A stretch of DNA of 64,000 nt from Pseudomonas cavernicola (GTDB lineage: Bacteria; Pseudomonadota; Gammaproteobacteria; Pseudomonadales; Pseudomonadaceae), in NCBI RefSeq assembly GCF_003596405.1, contig NZ_QYUR01000008.1:310001-374000 (forward strand), given 5' to 3'. Positions 53,508 to 61,793 of this stretch are shown here, piece after piece (the stretch's first letter is position 1; the number at the start of each line of letters is the position of its first letter). The notes below the pieces were generated by a model. It made no database searches, had not been told where the DNA came from, and saw nothing but the letters and a program-made list of their open reading frames with translations. The position numbers were made by a program, and so were the translations under genes.

Positions 53508-53538
53508 GGCGGAATAAACATTCCGCCGCTCTCGTATA
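53508..53538 (+). promoter_or_regulatory. ECF-type promoter (GGAATA-N16-CGTATA) in a hairpin
   Basis: GGAATA (53511-53516), 16 bases, then CGTATA (53533-53538) matches the general ECF sigma promoter form (GGAA(C/T)-N16-17-CGT). The -35 lies within a perfect hairpin GGCGGAAT-AAAC-ATTCCGCC (53508-53527), which may also be an upstream terminator. It is 52 bp before the NTF2-like gene and likely the autoregulated promoter of the sigma operon. Confidence 0.6.
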
Positions 53539-53589
53539 CCTAAATAGCTCAACCTGATTGATAAGGCATGACCCTTTGGAGGACACACC

Positions 53590-54030
53590 ATGTACAAGCA
53601 ACTTACTGGCGCCTTGACTCTCTGTGCCGCACTTGGCTTCAGCCATGCCGTGTTAGCGGCGCAACCTAGCGAAGATGCCACATTGCACTTCCAGGCCATT
53701 GGCAAGGGTGATGTTGCTCAGGTCATGGCTGACTATGCCGACAACGCCCAATTAAATTGGGTCGGCGGTCCGCTGGATGGCACTTACCGCGGTGCGAGCG
53801 ACATTCGCAGCGTATGGGACAAGTTCAGCAAGGCTCAAGGCCCGCTCAAGGTCAGCATGGACACACTGCAGGAGTCTGCCAACCCAAAAGGCGCGACGGT
53901 GACAGCCAATGTGCAGTTCACCGGTACACAACTGATCAACGTGCGCTATGTGCTGACCTATCGCGAAGACAAGATCGCCAACGAAACTTGGCAGATTGTC
54001 CCAGTGAGTCCAGCGCCCAGTGCTTATTGA
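53590..54030 (+). CDS. Exported NTF2/SnoaL-like protein
   Basis: A 146-residue protein with signal peptide MYKQLTGALTLCAALGFSHA (cleavage near VLA-AQP). The SnoaL-like cone fold follows: LHFQAIGKGDVAQVMADYADNAQLNWVGGPLDGTYRGASDIRSVWDKF, ending YVLTYREDKIANETWQIVPV. TTTGGAGG precedes the ATG. First gene behind the ECF promoter, 92 bp before the sigma gene. Ligand or enzymatic role unknown; periplasmic location is expected. Confidence 0.7.
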   Translation: MYKQLTGALTLCAALGFSHAVLAAQPSEDATLHFQAIGKGDVAQVMADYADNAQLNWVGGPLDGTYRGASDIRSVWDKFSKAQGPLKVSMDTLQESANPKGATVTANVQFTGTQLINVRYVLTYREDKIANETWQIVPVSPAPSAY

Positions 54031-54122
54031 TTACGCCAGCGCGTGCGAGGCCTGTTCCGATGAGGGTCAGGTCTTGCACAGACATTACGTCATGCTGCCC
54101 CTGATACCTGCGGATACTGTCG

Positions 54123-54632
54123 ATGAGCCCTAACAGCGAAGAAATGCTGGCCTGCATACCGCGCTTGCGTCGTTACGCACGAGCGTTGGTGCGTGACTCC
54201 GCTGCGGCTGACGACTTGGTGCAAGACACCCTTGAGCGTGCGTGGAGCAAATTCGCCTTGTGGCGACGTGGCACGAATATGCGCAGCTGGTTGTTCAGCA
54301 TCATGCACAACATGCACATCGACCAAAGGCGTAAGCCCGTCATCATGACCACGTCTTTAACCAGCGATGAAGATTTCAACGTGCCCACGCGTGCCACTCA
54401 GGCTGACAGCCTGGAGGTGCGTGACCTTCAAGCGATGTTGCAGCGTTTGCCCGACGATCAACGTGAAATCCTGCTGTTGGTGGCGCTTAAAGAAATGACC
54501 TACGAGCAAGTGGCTACAACCCTTGATATTCCCATTGGTACGGTGATGTCGCGCCTTGCGCGGGGCCGGGAAAAGCTCCGCGCTCTGCTCGAAGGTCGCG
54601 AGCTGAGCGCAACATTCAAGGTGGTGAAATGA
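54123..54632 (+). CDS. ECF-family RNA polymerase sigma factor
   Basis: A 169-residue sigma-70 group 4 factor. Region 2 (10-80): RLRRYARALVRDSAAADDLVQDTLERAW and NMRSWLFSIMHNMHIDQRR. Region 4 (110-165): LQRLPDDQREILLLVALKEMTYEQVATTLDIPIGTVMSRLARGREKLRALLEG. The stop overlaps the anti-sigma start (ATGA). It should recognise the GGAATA/CGTATA promoter at 53511. The subgroup cannot be fixed by eye. Confidence 0.93.
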   Translation: MSPNSEEMLACIPRLRRYARALVRDSAAADDLVQDTLERAWSKFALWRRGTNMRSWLFSIMHNMHIDQRRKPVIMTTSLTSDEDFNVPTRATQADSLEVRDLQAMLQRLPDDQREILLLVALKEMTYEQVATTLDIPIGTVMSRLARGREKLRALLEGRELSATFKVVK

Positions 54633-55450
54633 ACCGACCTACAATCACCGAACATGACCTGCACGCTTACGTTGACGGGGTTTGGCCGGCTTCTCGGCAG
54701 GTTGAGATGGCCGAGTACCTGGCCGCCAACCCGCAAGCGGCTGAACGTGTGCGCAGCTATCAAGAACAGAATCGTGCCCTCAACGCGTTGTTTAGCCCTG
54801 TGCTGAATGAGCCCATGCCGAAGCGGCTCCTTGATGCTGCCGGCAAAGAGCCGTCGCGTCGCCAAACACAGCATTGGCCGTGGCAAAGCCTAGCGGCCGG
54901 TCTCGTCATGGCCTTTGTCGGGGGCTGGTCGGGTTGGCTCATACGCGGGGAAGTGCAGTCGCGGCCTGAGCCCCTGGTGCAGCATTCATACATCCAGCCG
55001 TTCGCGAGCGAGCAGCCTGCGAGTTTGTCCAGACAAGCGGCAATTGCCCATGTGGTGTACAGCCCCGATGTGCGCCGTCCGGTTGAAATCGGCGCGGACC
55101 AGGAAGAACAGTTGGTGGAGTGGTTATCCAAGCGCCTGAAAGCCAAGATCCGCCCGCCGACATTGGGCGCGTTGGGGTACGAACTGATCGGTGGCCGTTT
55201 GTTGCCGGGTAACAGCGGACCCGTTGCGCAGTTTATGTATCACGACATCACCGGCCAGCGGCTGACCCTCTACGTCTCAACTGAAAACAGCACCAACCAG
55301 GACACTGGTTTTCACTTCGCCCAAGAGGGCCCGGTGAATGTCTTCTACTGGATTGATGGTCAGTTTGGTTATGCGCTCTCGGCCGGTATCGATAAGGGTG
55401 AGCTCGTGCGAGTCGCTACCGCCGTCTATGAACAACTTGAGAAAAGGTGA
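54629..55450 (+). CDS. Membrane anti-sigma factor
   Basis: A 273-residue protein. The cytoplasmic N-terminus (1-80) has the anti-sigma pattern EHDLHAYVDGVWPASRQVEMAEYLAANPQAAERVRSYQEQN. No His-x3-Cys-x2-Cys zinc motif is visible. One transmembrane segment (~85-110, SLAAGLVMAFVGGWSGWLI) is followed by a periplasmic domain (~110-273) with YELIGGRLLPGNSGPVAQFMYHD...GFHFAQEGPVNVFYWIDGQFGYALSAGIDKGELVRVA. Typical of RsiW/FecR-unrelated anti-ECF proteins. It holds the sigma factor until a periplasmic signal acts. Confidence 0.85.
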   Translation: MNRPTITEHDLHAYVDGVWPASRQVEMAEYLAANPQAAERVRSYQEQNRALNALFSPVLNEPMPKRLLDAAGKEPSRRQTQHWPWQSLAAGLVMAFVGGWSGWLIRGEVQSRPEPLVQHSYIQPFASEQPASLSRQAAIAHVVYSPDVRRPVEIGADQEEQLVEWLSKRLKAKIRPPTLGALGYELIGGRLLPGNSGPVAQFMYHDITGQRLTLYVSTENSTNQDTGFHFAQEGPVNVFYWIDGQFGYALSAGIDKGELVRVATAVYEQLEKR

Positions 55451-55460
55451 ATGCCTGGCG

Positions 55461-55919
55461 ATGAAAAAATTAATAATCGCGACTAAACCCTTGCTCCAGC
55501 AGCACTGTGGCCCGCTATGCGGTGCTGTATTGACTGCGCTGGTATTGCTAGGTGGCATGCCAAGTTACGCACAAGACGCACCTCACTCACATGTAGCCGT
55601 AACGGGTACTGCGCCCGCACCGTTTGTGGCCAGTACGGCCAAGCCCTTTAGCCAACTGATGGACGATGCCATGGCGGTGATGGACCACGACATGCGTGCC
55701 GCCCCCATGAACGGCTCTCCGGAGCACGACTTTGTCAGCATGATGATTCCTCATCACATGGGCGCCGTGAATATGGCCAAGGCGCTGTTACTGAGCAGCG
55801 AGGATCCGGAACTGCGCAATCTGGCCCAGGCGATCATTACCGAGCAAGAGAACGAAATTCGAGTGATGCAAGCCTGGCAAAAGCGCTTCGTCGCGCAACC
55901 GGCACACACTCAACACTAG
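55461..55919 (+). CDS. DUF305 exported protein
   Basis: A 152-residue protein with an N-terminal hydrophobic segment (LCGAVLTALVLLGGMPSYAQ) and a DUF305 four-helix domain: FSQLMDDAMAVMDHDMRAAPMNGSPEHDFVSMMIPHHMGAVNMAKALL and IITEQENEIRVMQAWQKRF. The HDFVSMMIPHHMGA core carries the His/Met/Asp residues thought to bind metal (copper-linked in some family members). 10 bp after the anti-sigma gene; the ATG at 55461 is used since earlier codons overlap that gene. Confidence 0.82.
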   Translation: MKKLIIATKPLLQQHCGPLCGAVLTALVLLGGMPSYAQDAPHSHVAVTGTAPAPFVASTAKPFSQLMDDAMAVMDHDMRAAPMNGSPEHDFVSMMIPHHMGAVNMAKALLLSSEDPELRNLAQAIITEQENEIRVMQAWQKRFVAQPAHTQH

Positions 55920-55961
55920 GCCAATAAGCTGATTAAGCTGATTAAGCAGATGGAGAACGTA

Positions 55962-57359
55962 ATGAAAACGCCCTTAAGCGCTGTCGCGCTAAGCCTGACA
56001 TTCACGCTAGGCACTCACCTCGCGCTCGCGGCACCCAGCCCTACAGACCGGGTCTACACCGCGGATCAAAATACCAATACGGTGTCGGTGATCAACCCCG
56101 CGAGCAATACGCTGCTGGGTCAAATTCGCCTCGGCAACCAACGCCCAGACATCCTTTCACCCCTTTATAAAGGTGAAATAAATGTACATGGCTTAGGTTT
56201 CTCGCCTGACCATAAAACCTTGATCGCGATCTCCAATGGCTCCAACTCGGTGGCGTTTATCGACACTGCCACCAACAAGGTCAAAGGCATCACTTATGTT
56301 GGCCGCTCACCCCATGAAGGGTTCTTCAGTGCCGATGGCAAAGAAGTGTGGGTGGTTGTTCGGGGAGAGAATTACATCTCGGTGATCGACCCGACCACGT
56401 TTAAAGAAACCCGCCGTATCGAAACGGCGGCGGGGCCAGGCATGGTGCTCTTTCACCCGAATGGCAAACTCGCCTTCGTCGTGCACAGCTTCACTGCTGA
56501 AGTGGACGTGATTGATGTCGCGACCCATAAAGTTATCAAGCGTATTCCGGTGGTCAGCCCGTTCTCGCCCTTTTTGCAGTTCACACCGAACGCAAAAGAA
56601 TTGTGGATGACGCACAAGGACGTGGGCAAGGTAACGCGTATTGATCTTGAGTCTCTGGAAGTAAAAAGCGTATTTGACACCGGATTCATCACCAACCACA
56701 TCGGCTTCGCCAAGACAGCGCAAGGCACACGGGCTTACGTCACCTTAGGGGGCGATAACCTCGTCAAGGTCTACTCCATGGATGACACGCCTAAGCTGCT
56801 CACTTCAATTACAGTGGGCGCGCTGCCACACGGCATCTGGCCCTCGGACGACGGTACGCGGATGTACGTGGGCTTGGAGAATGGTGACGCCGTTGATGTG
56901 ATTGACACGGCGAACGACCAGGTCATTGCCCGTGTCCCCGCCGGTCAAGCGCCACAGGCCTTGGTGTACGTCTCCAACGCGGTATCCACGGGCGATGGCA
57001 CCGCTAATCTGGTTGCGCGGGTGAATGACGAACCGCTTAACGTCGCGCTCAAAGCCTCTACGGGTGACGGCAAGGGCTTTGTGGTCGCGCGCAATCTGGG
57101 GGTAGTCGACTCGCTGGAAGTGTCGCTGTTCAAACTCAAGCCGCAAACACTCTATAGCTTGTATATGAGCGGACAAGACCGCCCTCTGGCAAGCTTCAAA
57201 ACCAACCCGGCCGGAGCTGCCAATAGCACGGTTATCGGCCCCCTCCGCACCGTTATTTCCGCGCAATCAAAGCAGCCTGCGACAGCGGCCACACTGATGA
57301 TTATGGAAGGTGAAGGTGCAATGAACTCGTCCAAGGTAGTGCTCAGCAGTGGCCGGTGA
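55962..57359 (+). CDS. Exported YVTN/YncE-type beta-propeller protein
   Basis: A 465-residue protein with signal peptide MKTPLSAVALSLTFTLGTHLALA. Propeller blades recur every ~42 residues: DRVYTADQNTNTVSVINPAS, LIAISNGSNSVAFIDTATNK, VWVVVRGENYISVIDPTT, AFVVHSFTAEVDVIDVATHK, TRAYVTLGGDNLVKVYSMDD, MYVGLENGDAVDVIDTANDQ. A ~100-residue C-terminal beta domain follows. The second ATG is chosen because GGAG lies before it. Last gene of the ECF operon. Partner or ligand unknown; often associated with surface or metal-related functions. Confidence 0.85.
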   Translation: MKTPLSAVALSLTFTLGTHLALAAPSPTDRVYTADQNTNTVSVINPASNTLLGQIRLGNQRPDILSPLYKGEINVHGLGFSPDHKTLIAISNGSNSVAFIDTATNKVKGITYVGRSPHEGFFSADGKEVWVVVRGENYISVIDPTTFKETRRIETAAGPGMVLFHPNGKLAFVVHSFTAEVDVIDVATHKVIKRIPVVSPFSPFLQFTPNAKELWMTHKDVGKVTRIDLESLEVKSVFDTGFITNHIGFAKTAQGTRAYVTLGGDNLVKVYSMDDTPKLLTSITVGALPHGIWPSDDGTRMYVGLENGDAVDVIDTANDQVIARVPAGQAPQALVYVSNAVSTGDGTANLVARVNDEPLNVALKASTGDGKGFVVARNLGVVDSLEVSLFKLKPQTLYSLYMSGQDRPLASFKTNPAGAANSTVIGPLRTVISAQSKQPATAATLMIMEGEGAMNSSKVVLSSGR

Positions 57360-57464
57360 TTCGACCGCATACAGACCATGGTATTTGCCAATGAGCTTGC
57401 AAGGGGCAACGGCATTTTTGTTAGAGGTAAATTCCTTCTCATCGAAGCTCTTGGGTACACAAGC

Positions 57465-57551
57465 GCATAACACTCAACAGGGACGCCGGTGACAGTCCTG
57501 CACATAACCTGAGCTTGGGAGCGCCGGCGCCCTTTAGCTTTGACGTTAGGC
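57465..57551 (+). repeat. attC-like integron recombination site 1
   Basis: 87 bp bounded by GCATAAC (57465-57471) and the core-site GTTAGGC (57545-57551). The two halves form an imperfect palindrome: GCATAACACTCAACAGGGAC reads like the complement of the 3' end (GCCTAACGTCAAAGCTAAAG, then GGCGCCGGC), and GGGACGCCGG pairs with the GCGCCGGCGCCC block. Size and architecture match integron attC sites. A 30-codon frame from 57378 stops inside GCATAAC, as upstream cassette genes often do. Confidence 0.7.
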
Positions 57552-57640
57552 CGCGCGAGTTCGAATGGAGTGGGCGGGTCGACGGGTACTCGCGTCGCCG
57601 CCGAGAGCCATGGAAGCATTCCTCGCTGGAGGCAAAACCG

Positions 57641-58012
57641 ATGATCAAATCGCGTGGGCTTAACCACATCAACCTGAACGTCAGCGATATTCAACGCTCG
57701 CTTAGATTCTACCAAGCGGCTTTTGGACTCGAAGTCAGGTTCTGGGATGGCCGGCGGATGGTTTTCCTTGGCTCGCCAGGCGGCAACGACACGATCACGT
57801 TGTGCGAGGTCGATACGGATCAGCCGATTGGGGCGGGGGGTGTCTCGCATTTCGGCTTCGCCCTGGCCGGACAGGACCAGTTCGAAGAGAGCGTCCGGCA
57901 AGTCGAGCGGGCGGGCGGAAGACTCCTAAGCCGGGGCGATCATGCGCCCGGCCTTCCGTATGCGTATTTCACCGACCCAGACGGATACGTGATTGAGTTG
58001 GGAAGCTCTTGA
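57641..58012 (+). CDS. VOC-family (glyoxalase-like) protein in an integron cassette
   Basis: A 123-residue single-domain vicinal-oxygen-chelate protein: SRGLNHINLNVSDIQRSLRFYQAAFGLEVRFWDGRRMVFLGSPGGNDTITL, GGVSHFGFALAGQDQFEESVRQVERAGGRLLSRGDHAPGLPYAYFTDPDGYVIELGSS. Metal ligands: His in LNHINL, His in VSHFGF and Glu in VIELG. GGAGG lies 8 bases before the ATG; upstream codons in the long frame lie in cassette leader DNA. The gene sits alone between two attC-like sites in the same orientation. Resistance (fosfomycin- or bleomycin-type) or glyoxalase activity cannot be assigned. Confidence 0.85.
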   Translation: MIKSRGLNHINLNVSDIQRSLRFYQAAFGLEVRFWDGRRMVFLGSPGGNDTITLCEVDTDQPIGAGGVSHFGFALAGQDQFEESVRQVERAGGRLLSRGDHAPGLPYAYFTDPDGYVIELGSS

Positions 58013-58060
58013 TGCGGGCCTTGTGCCCGCCAGATGCTGTTTGGGTGCGGCAGGGGCGCG

Positions 58061-58162
58061 ACCTAACAAAGCGTATATGGACTCTCCCCACAAGCGGTGA
58101 GTAATGCTTTTCCAACCCCGTCGTCAGTGCGGTTGCATTCGTATATTCGGCCTTGGTTGGGC
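58061..58162 (+). repeat. attC-like integron recombination site 2
   Basis: 102 bp from ACCTAAC (58061-58067) to GTTGGGC (58156-58162). The first bases ACCTAACAAAGC resemble the complement of the 3' end (GCCCAACCAAGGC), giving paired R and L boxes with few mismatches. It starts 49 bp after the VOC stop, the normal place for a cassette's attC. With site 1 it delimits a cassette of roughly 57546-58156. Confidence 0.6.
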
Positions 58163-58198
58163 TCTGTGACCCGGGCCACTCTGTAGTTCGCGCAACGG

Positions 58199-58386
58199 GG
58201 CCAAGCCGCGGTTGCCGTATGCCAATGCTTGTTCAGGTACATCGGGCGCGTTGAGTTGCAGATCCCAGGGATCGTTGCCGTTGAGTTCCACACCGGCATT
58301 TTCCAACCGGACTTCCGCCAGGCGGAGTGCACGTGAGGGCTTGCTGTGCGTGGGAGTAGAGGGGGGGCAGATACTTCAGCGGACAT
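58199..58386 (-). pseudogene. Cyclopropane-fatty-acyl-phospholipid synthase, N-terminal remnant
   Basis: The ATG at 58386 (with AGGAAAG upstream on the minus strand) gives MSAEVSAPP. After a one-base shift in a run of seven C's the frame reads STPTHSKPSRALRLAEVRLE, then NAGVELNGNDPWDLQLNAPD and VPEQALAYGNRGL. This is the CFA-synthase N-terminus (xxGVxINGxxPWDIQVHNPxxxxRVLxxGxLGLGESYMDGWW). It ends before the expected GESYMDGWW, close to attC-like site 2, so about 350 residues are missing. Either the cassette insertion or a deletion removed the rest. Confidence 0.65.
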
Positions 58387-58400
58387 GGGCCTTTCCTTTC

Positions 58401-59858
58401 CTATTGAATGTTACCTGTGCCCGAGGCAAGTTCATCGCTGTTGAGCTTGTGTGTCTTCAGGACCTCTTCCAGTTCATGGCGAACCTTGACGTCGAGTGTG
58501 TCCGCCAACAGTTCGGTTATTTTGCGGATCACCCAGCGCTGGCCTTTGTCGATGAATGCCAGGCGTTCCTCGAGATCATTGATGGCCATGGCTTTGCCAT
58601 GGAAGGCGCCAAGCTCACGTGTCGGTTCAGCCCCTAGGTGCTCGAGGCAATGTCGCAGGCGTCGGCAACTGTCTGCTTCGCCTTGGTGAATCCGCGATAG
58701 CAGAGTGCGCTGCCGGCTATTACCGGTTTCTTTCAGGCTCGCTGCGGCTACGCGGGCGCCGGCCCGTTCCGCACTCAGCAGCTCATTTAAGGCTTCGACG
58801 AGGGTAGGTGTGGCGCTTTGTTTATAGTCTGGCGCGCTCGGTGTCGTTGGGCCTTCAGGGCGTGTGCATGAAAGGCGCTCAAGAGTGTCGCGGGCCTGAT
58901 CCATCAGTTGTGCAACTCGTTCAGCCGCACTGCAGACTTGCTGGATTTGCCCGCAAGACTGGCCAGCGTAGATCGGCATATCTGCCAGTTCTCCGCGCGC
59001 ATCGCGCAGGGGTGAATCGGTGGAGAACAGATGAATCGGCATGCCGTCCTGCTCACCGATGATCGGGCTGCTGCGTGTGGCATACAGTGCATCGTGCTGG
59101 CCGCGAGTCACGGCATTGGGCAGCACTCGCACGGGGGCGCTCATTGGCCAGTTACGAAAAAAGCGTTCGCTAACCACAGTCTCGCAAGCGCTCGCCTGGA
59201 GCAGTTGTCGCTTGTGATAGTCGTGGGCGTTGGCTTCGTGGGTGGTGAGGAAGGCCGAACCGCAACTGACGCCCTGGGCGCCCAGCGCCAAGGCGGCGAC
59301 TAATGCCGCACCACTGGCAATGCCTCCGCAGGCCACTACTGGCACCGTGCTCATCGCCACGATTTCCGGGAGCAGGGCGAAGCTGCCGGTGGTACCCCAT
59401 AGGTGCCCGCCGGCTTCGTAACCTTGGGCGATCAGGATGTCGGCGCCCGCCAGCAGCGCTTCTTCTGCGTGAGCACGATTGCCGATTTGTTGCAGCAGCA
59501 GGATGCCCGCGGCCTTGAGTCGGCGGATCAAGGCTACATCGACATCCCAGAACAAGGCCATGGTCGGCACCTGCAGCTGCAAACAGGTTCGTACCTGAGC
59601 TTCGAGTAATCGTGGCTCCGTAGCCGCGGGAATGAGATTGACCGCAAACGGCCGGTCGCTCAAACGGCGATAGGCTTCTACCTCGGCGCGAATACGCTCG
59701 GCTGGTTCACGCACCATGCCTAGACAACCAAAACCTCCGGCATTGCTGACCGCGGCAGCGAGTTCATGTCGTGCGACGCCGCCCATGCCGGCGGCAATGA
59801 TTGGCAGATCGCAATCTAACAGGTCGATCAAAGGAGTGTGGAAAGCTGGGTGAGTCAT
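58401..59858 (-). CDS. Nitronate monooxygenase-type flavoprotein fused to a ferritin-like domain
   Basis: A 485-residue protein with GAGGAA before the ATG. Residues 1-320 form the FMN-binding TIM barrel of the 2-nitropropane-dioxygenase/NMO family: LPIIAAGMGGVARHELAAAVSNAGGFGCLGMV, PFAVNLIP, ILIAQGYEAGGHLWG (the catalytic His region GGH), VVACGGIASGAALVAALALGAQGVSCGSAFL. After a Pro/Thr-rich linker, residues ~355-480 form a helical domain: LVEALNELLSAERAGARVAA, RIHQGEADSCRRLRHCLEHLG, AINDLEERLAFIDKGQRWVIRKITELL, with spaced Glu/His like small ferritin-like (DUF6306-type) proteins. These are usually separate genes; here they are fused. Confidence 0.82.
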   Translation of the reverse strand: MTHPAFHTPLIDLLDCDLPIIAAGMGGVARHELAAAVSNAGGFGCLGMVREPAERIRAEVEAYRRLSDRPFAVNLIPAATEPRLLEAQVRTCLQLQVPTMALFWDVDVALIRRLKAAGILLLQQIGNRAHAEEALLAGADILIAQGYEAGGHLWGTTGSFALLPEIVAMSTVPVVACGGIASGAALVAALALGAQGVSCGSAFLTTHEANAHDYHKRQLLQASACETVVSERFFRNWPMSAPVRVLPNAVTRGQHDALYATRSSPIIGEQDGMPIHLFSTDSPLRDARGELADMPIYAGQSCGQIQQVCSAAERVAQLMDQARDTLERLSCTRPEGPTTPSAPDYKQSATPTLVEALNELLSAERAGARVAAASLKETGNSRQRTLLSRIHQGEADSCRRLRHCLEHLGAEPTRELGAFHGKAMAINDLEERLAFIDKGQRWVIRKITELLADTLDVKVRHELEEVLKTHKLNSDELASGTGNIQ

Positions 59859-60343
59859 GGTCGGTTCCTCCAGAGGACAGACTGGTAGAGGGGCTGTTGA
59901 GGATTAGATAACCAACCAATGGTATCCACGGGTATTGAATGATAAAAAATGAAATTTAATGTACGTATAGATCATTGATTTTGATTTTTATTTGCTGAGT
60001 TTCTGAGACCGTGCGGCGCTCTCATTGCTCTCCAGCTGTTTCAATGCGGTCGAATTGTTCAAACCCATCCAGACGAAGATGGAAACAGGCTCTTGGGTGA
60101 GGTGCCGAGAGTGGTAACTCTTTTTAAATCAAAATAAATGCACTTATAGTTCATTATTATTAGTTTGTTACGAGTTAAGTTGGGCGGCAGACTAGCCCGG
60201 TCCTGCCACCTAGGTCCGCCTCACATAGCGTAGCGGACGTGCTCAGTCCCGTTGATACCTAGTCCCCACGAAGAGGGAGTCTGTCGGTTCGGAATGCGGT
60301 GGGGGGATCAGATCTGCGATTCCTTCGGTGCAACGGAACTTCT
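59859..60343. other. AT-rich divergent promoter region before ccoN
   Basis: No gene. The segment 59930-60180 is markedly AT-rich (ATTGATTTTGATTTTTATTT near 59974; AAATCAAAATAAATGCACTT near 60126), as expected for promoters of the NMO gene and the orphan oxidase gene. Only half-sites resembling the Anr/FNR box (TTGAT, ATCAA) are visible, no full TTGAT-N4-ATCAA. Confidence 0.4.
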
Positions 60344-61780
60344 ATGGCCAGTGCTATCCCCCCTGATACAAACTCTACCTACAACTACGATGTGGTCCGC
60401 CAGTTCACCCTGATGACCCTGTTCTGGGGCATTCTCGGCATGGGCATGGGCGTGTTCATCGCCGCCCAGTTGGTCTGGCCGGCGTTGAACTTTGACTTGC
60501 CCTGGATCACCTTCGGCCGCATCCGCCCCATCCATACCAATCTGGTGATCTTCGCCTTCGGCGGCGGCGCGCTGTTCGCCACCTCCTTCTACGTGGTGCA
60601 GCGCACCAGTCGCGTGCGGCTGATCTCCGACTCGCTGGCGAAGTTCGTGTTCTGGGGCTGGCAGGCGGCCATCGTCGCCATGCTGATCAGCTATCCACTG
60701 GGCTACACGACCTCAAAGGAGTACGCCGAGATGGAGTGGCCGATCGCCCTGTGGGTCACCATCGTCTGGGTGGCCTACGCCTACCTGTTCTTCGGCACGA
60801 TCGCGCGGCGCAAGGTCAAGCACATCTATGTCGGCAACTGGTTCTACGGTGCCTTCATCGTGGTCACGGCGATGGTGCATATCATCAATCACGCCGTGGT
60901 GCCGATTAGTCTGATGAAGTCCTACTCGGTCTATTCGGGCGCCACCGACGCCATGATTCAGTGGTGGTATGGGCACAGTGTGGTGGGTTTCATCCTCTCG
61001 GTGGGCTTTCTCGGCATGATGTACTACTTCGTGCCGAAACAGGCCGAGCGGCCGATCTATTCCTACCGGCTGTCCATCGTGCACTTCTGGGCGATCATCT
61101 CCCTGTATATCTGGGCCGGTCCGCACCACCTGCACTACACCGCGCTACCAGACTGGGCGCAGTCCCTCGGCATGGCAATGTCGATCATCCTCCTGGCCCC
61201 GAGCTGGGGCGGCATGATCAACGGCATGATGACGCTGTCCGGCGCCTGGCATAAGTTGCGCACCGACCCGATCCTGCGCTTTCTGGTGGTGTCGCTGGCC
61301 TTCTACGGGATGTCCACGTTCGAAGGGCCGATGATGGCGATCAAGACGGTCAACGCCTTGTCCCACTACACCGACTGGACCATCGGCCACGTACACGCCG
61401 GCGCGCTGGGCTGGGTGGCGATGATCAGCATCGGCACGCTCTACCACATGATTCCCAAGCTCTATGGTCGCGAGCAGATGCACAGCGTCGGCCTGATCAA
61501 CGCGCACTTCTGGCTCGCCACCATCGGCACCGTGCTGTACATCGCCTCGATGTGGGTCAACGGCATCACTCAAGGCCTGATGTGGCGCGCGATCAACGAC
61601 GACGGCACGCTGACCTATTCCTTCGTCGAGGCGCTGCAGGCCAGCCACCCGGGCTATATCGTGCGCCTGCTCGGTGGTGCGACCTTCGCCAGCGGGATGC
61701 TGCTGATGGCCTATAACACCTGGCGCACCATCCGAGCCGGCGAGCGTGGCGTGCAAGCGCCAGTGCCTGCCGTGGCCTGA
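60344..61780 (+). CDS. ccoN: Orphan cbb3-type cytochrome c oxidase subunit I (CcoN)
   Basis: A 478-residue, ~12-helix haem-copper oxidase subunit. Low-spin haem ligand region [19 protein letters not shown]; Cu-B histidine in [31 protein letters not shown]; high-spin haem region [22 protein letters not shown]. The start is the ATG after ACGGAAC. No ccoO, ccoP or ccoQ is encoded nearby, only a small membrane protein 13 bp downstream. P. aeruginosa also has orphan CcoN isoforms that replace the main subunit under special conditions such as cyanide or low oxygen, and I infer a similar role. Confidence 0.9.
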   Translation: MASAIPPDTNSTYNYDVVRQFTLMTLFWGILGMGMGVFIAAQLVWPALNFDLPWITFGRIRPIHTNLVIFAFGGGALFATSFYVVQRTSRVRLISDSLAKFVFWGWQAAIVAMLISYPLGYTTSKEYAEMEWPIALWVTIVWVAYAYLFFGTIARRKVKHIYVGNWFYGAFIVVTAMVHIINHAVVPISLMKSYSVYSGATDAMIQWWYGHSVVGFILSVGFLGMMYYFVPKQAERPIYSYRLSIVHFWAIISLYIWAGPHHLHYTALPDWAQSLGMAMSIILLAPSWGGMINGMMTLSGAWHKLRTDPILRFLVVSLAFYGMSTFEGPMMAIKTVNALSHYTDWTIGHVHAGALGWVAMISIGTLYHMIPKLYGREQMHSVGLINAHFWLATIGTVLYIASMWVNGITQGLMWRAINDDGTLTYSFVEALQASHPGYIVRLLGGATFASGMLLMAYNTWRTIRAGERGVQAPVPAVA

Positions 61781-61793
61781 GCGAGGTAACGGC

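Noticed and set aside
59930..60140. Anr/FNR box before the orphan ccoN
   Set aside because: Only TTGAT and ATCAA half-sites appear; no TTGAT-N4-ATCAA with both halves intact.
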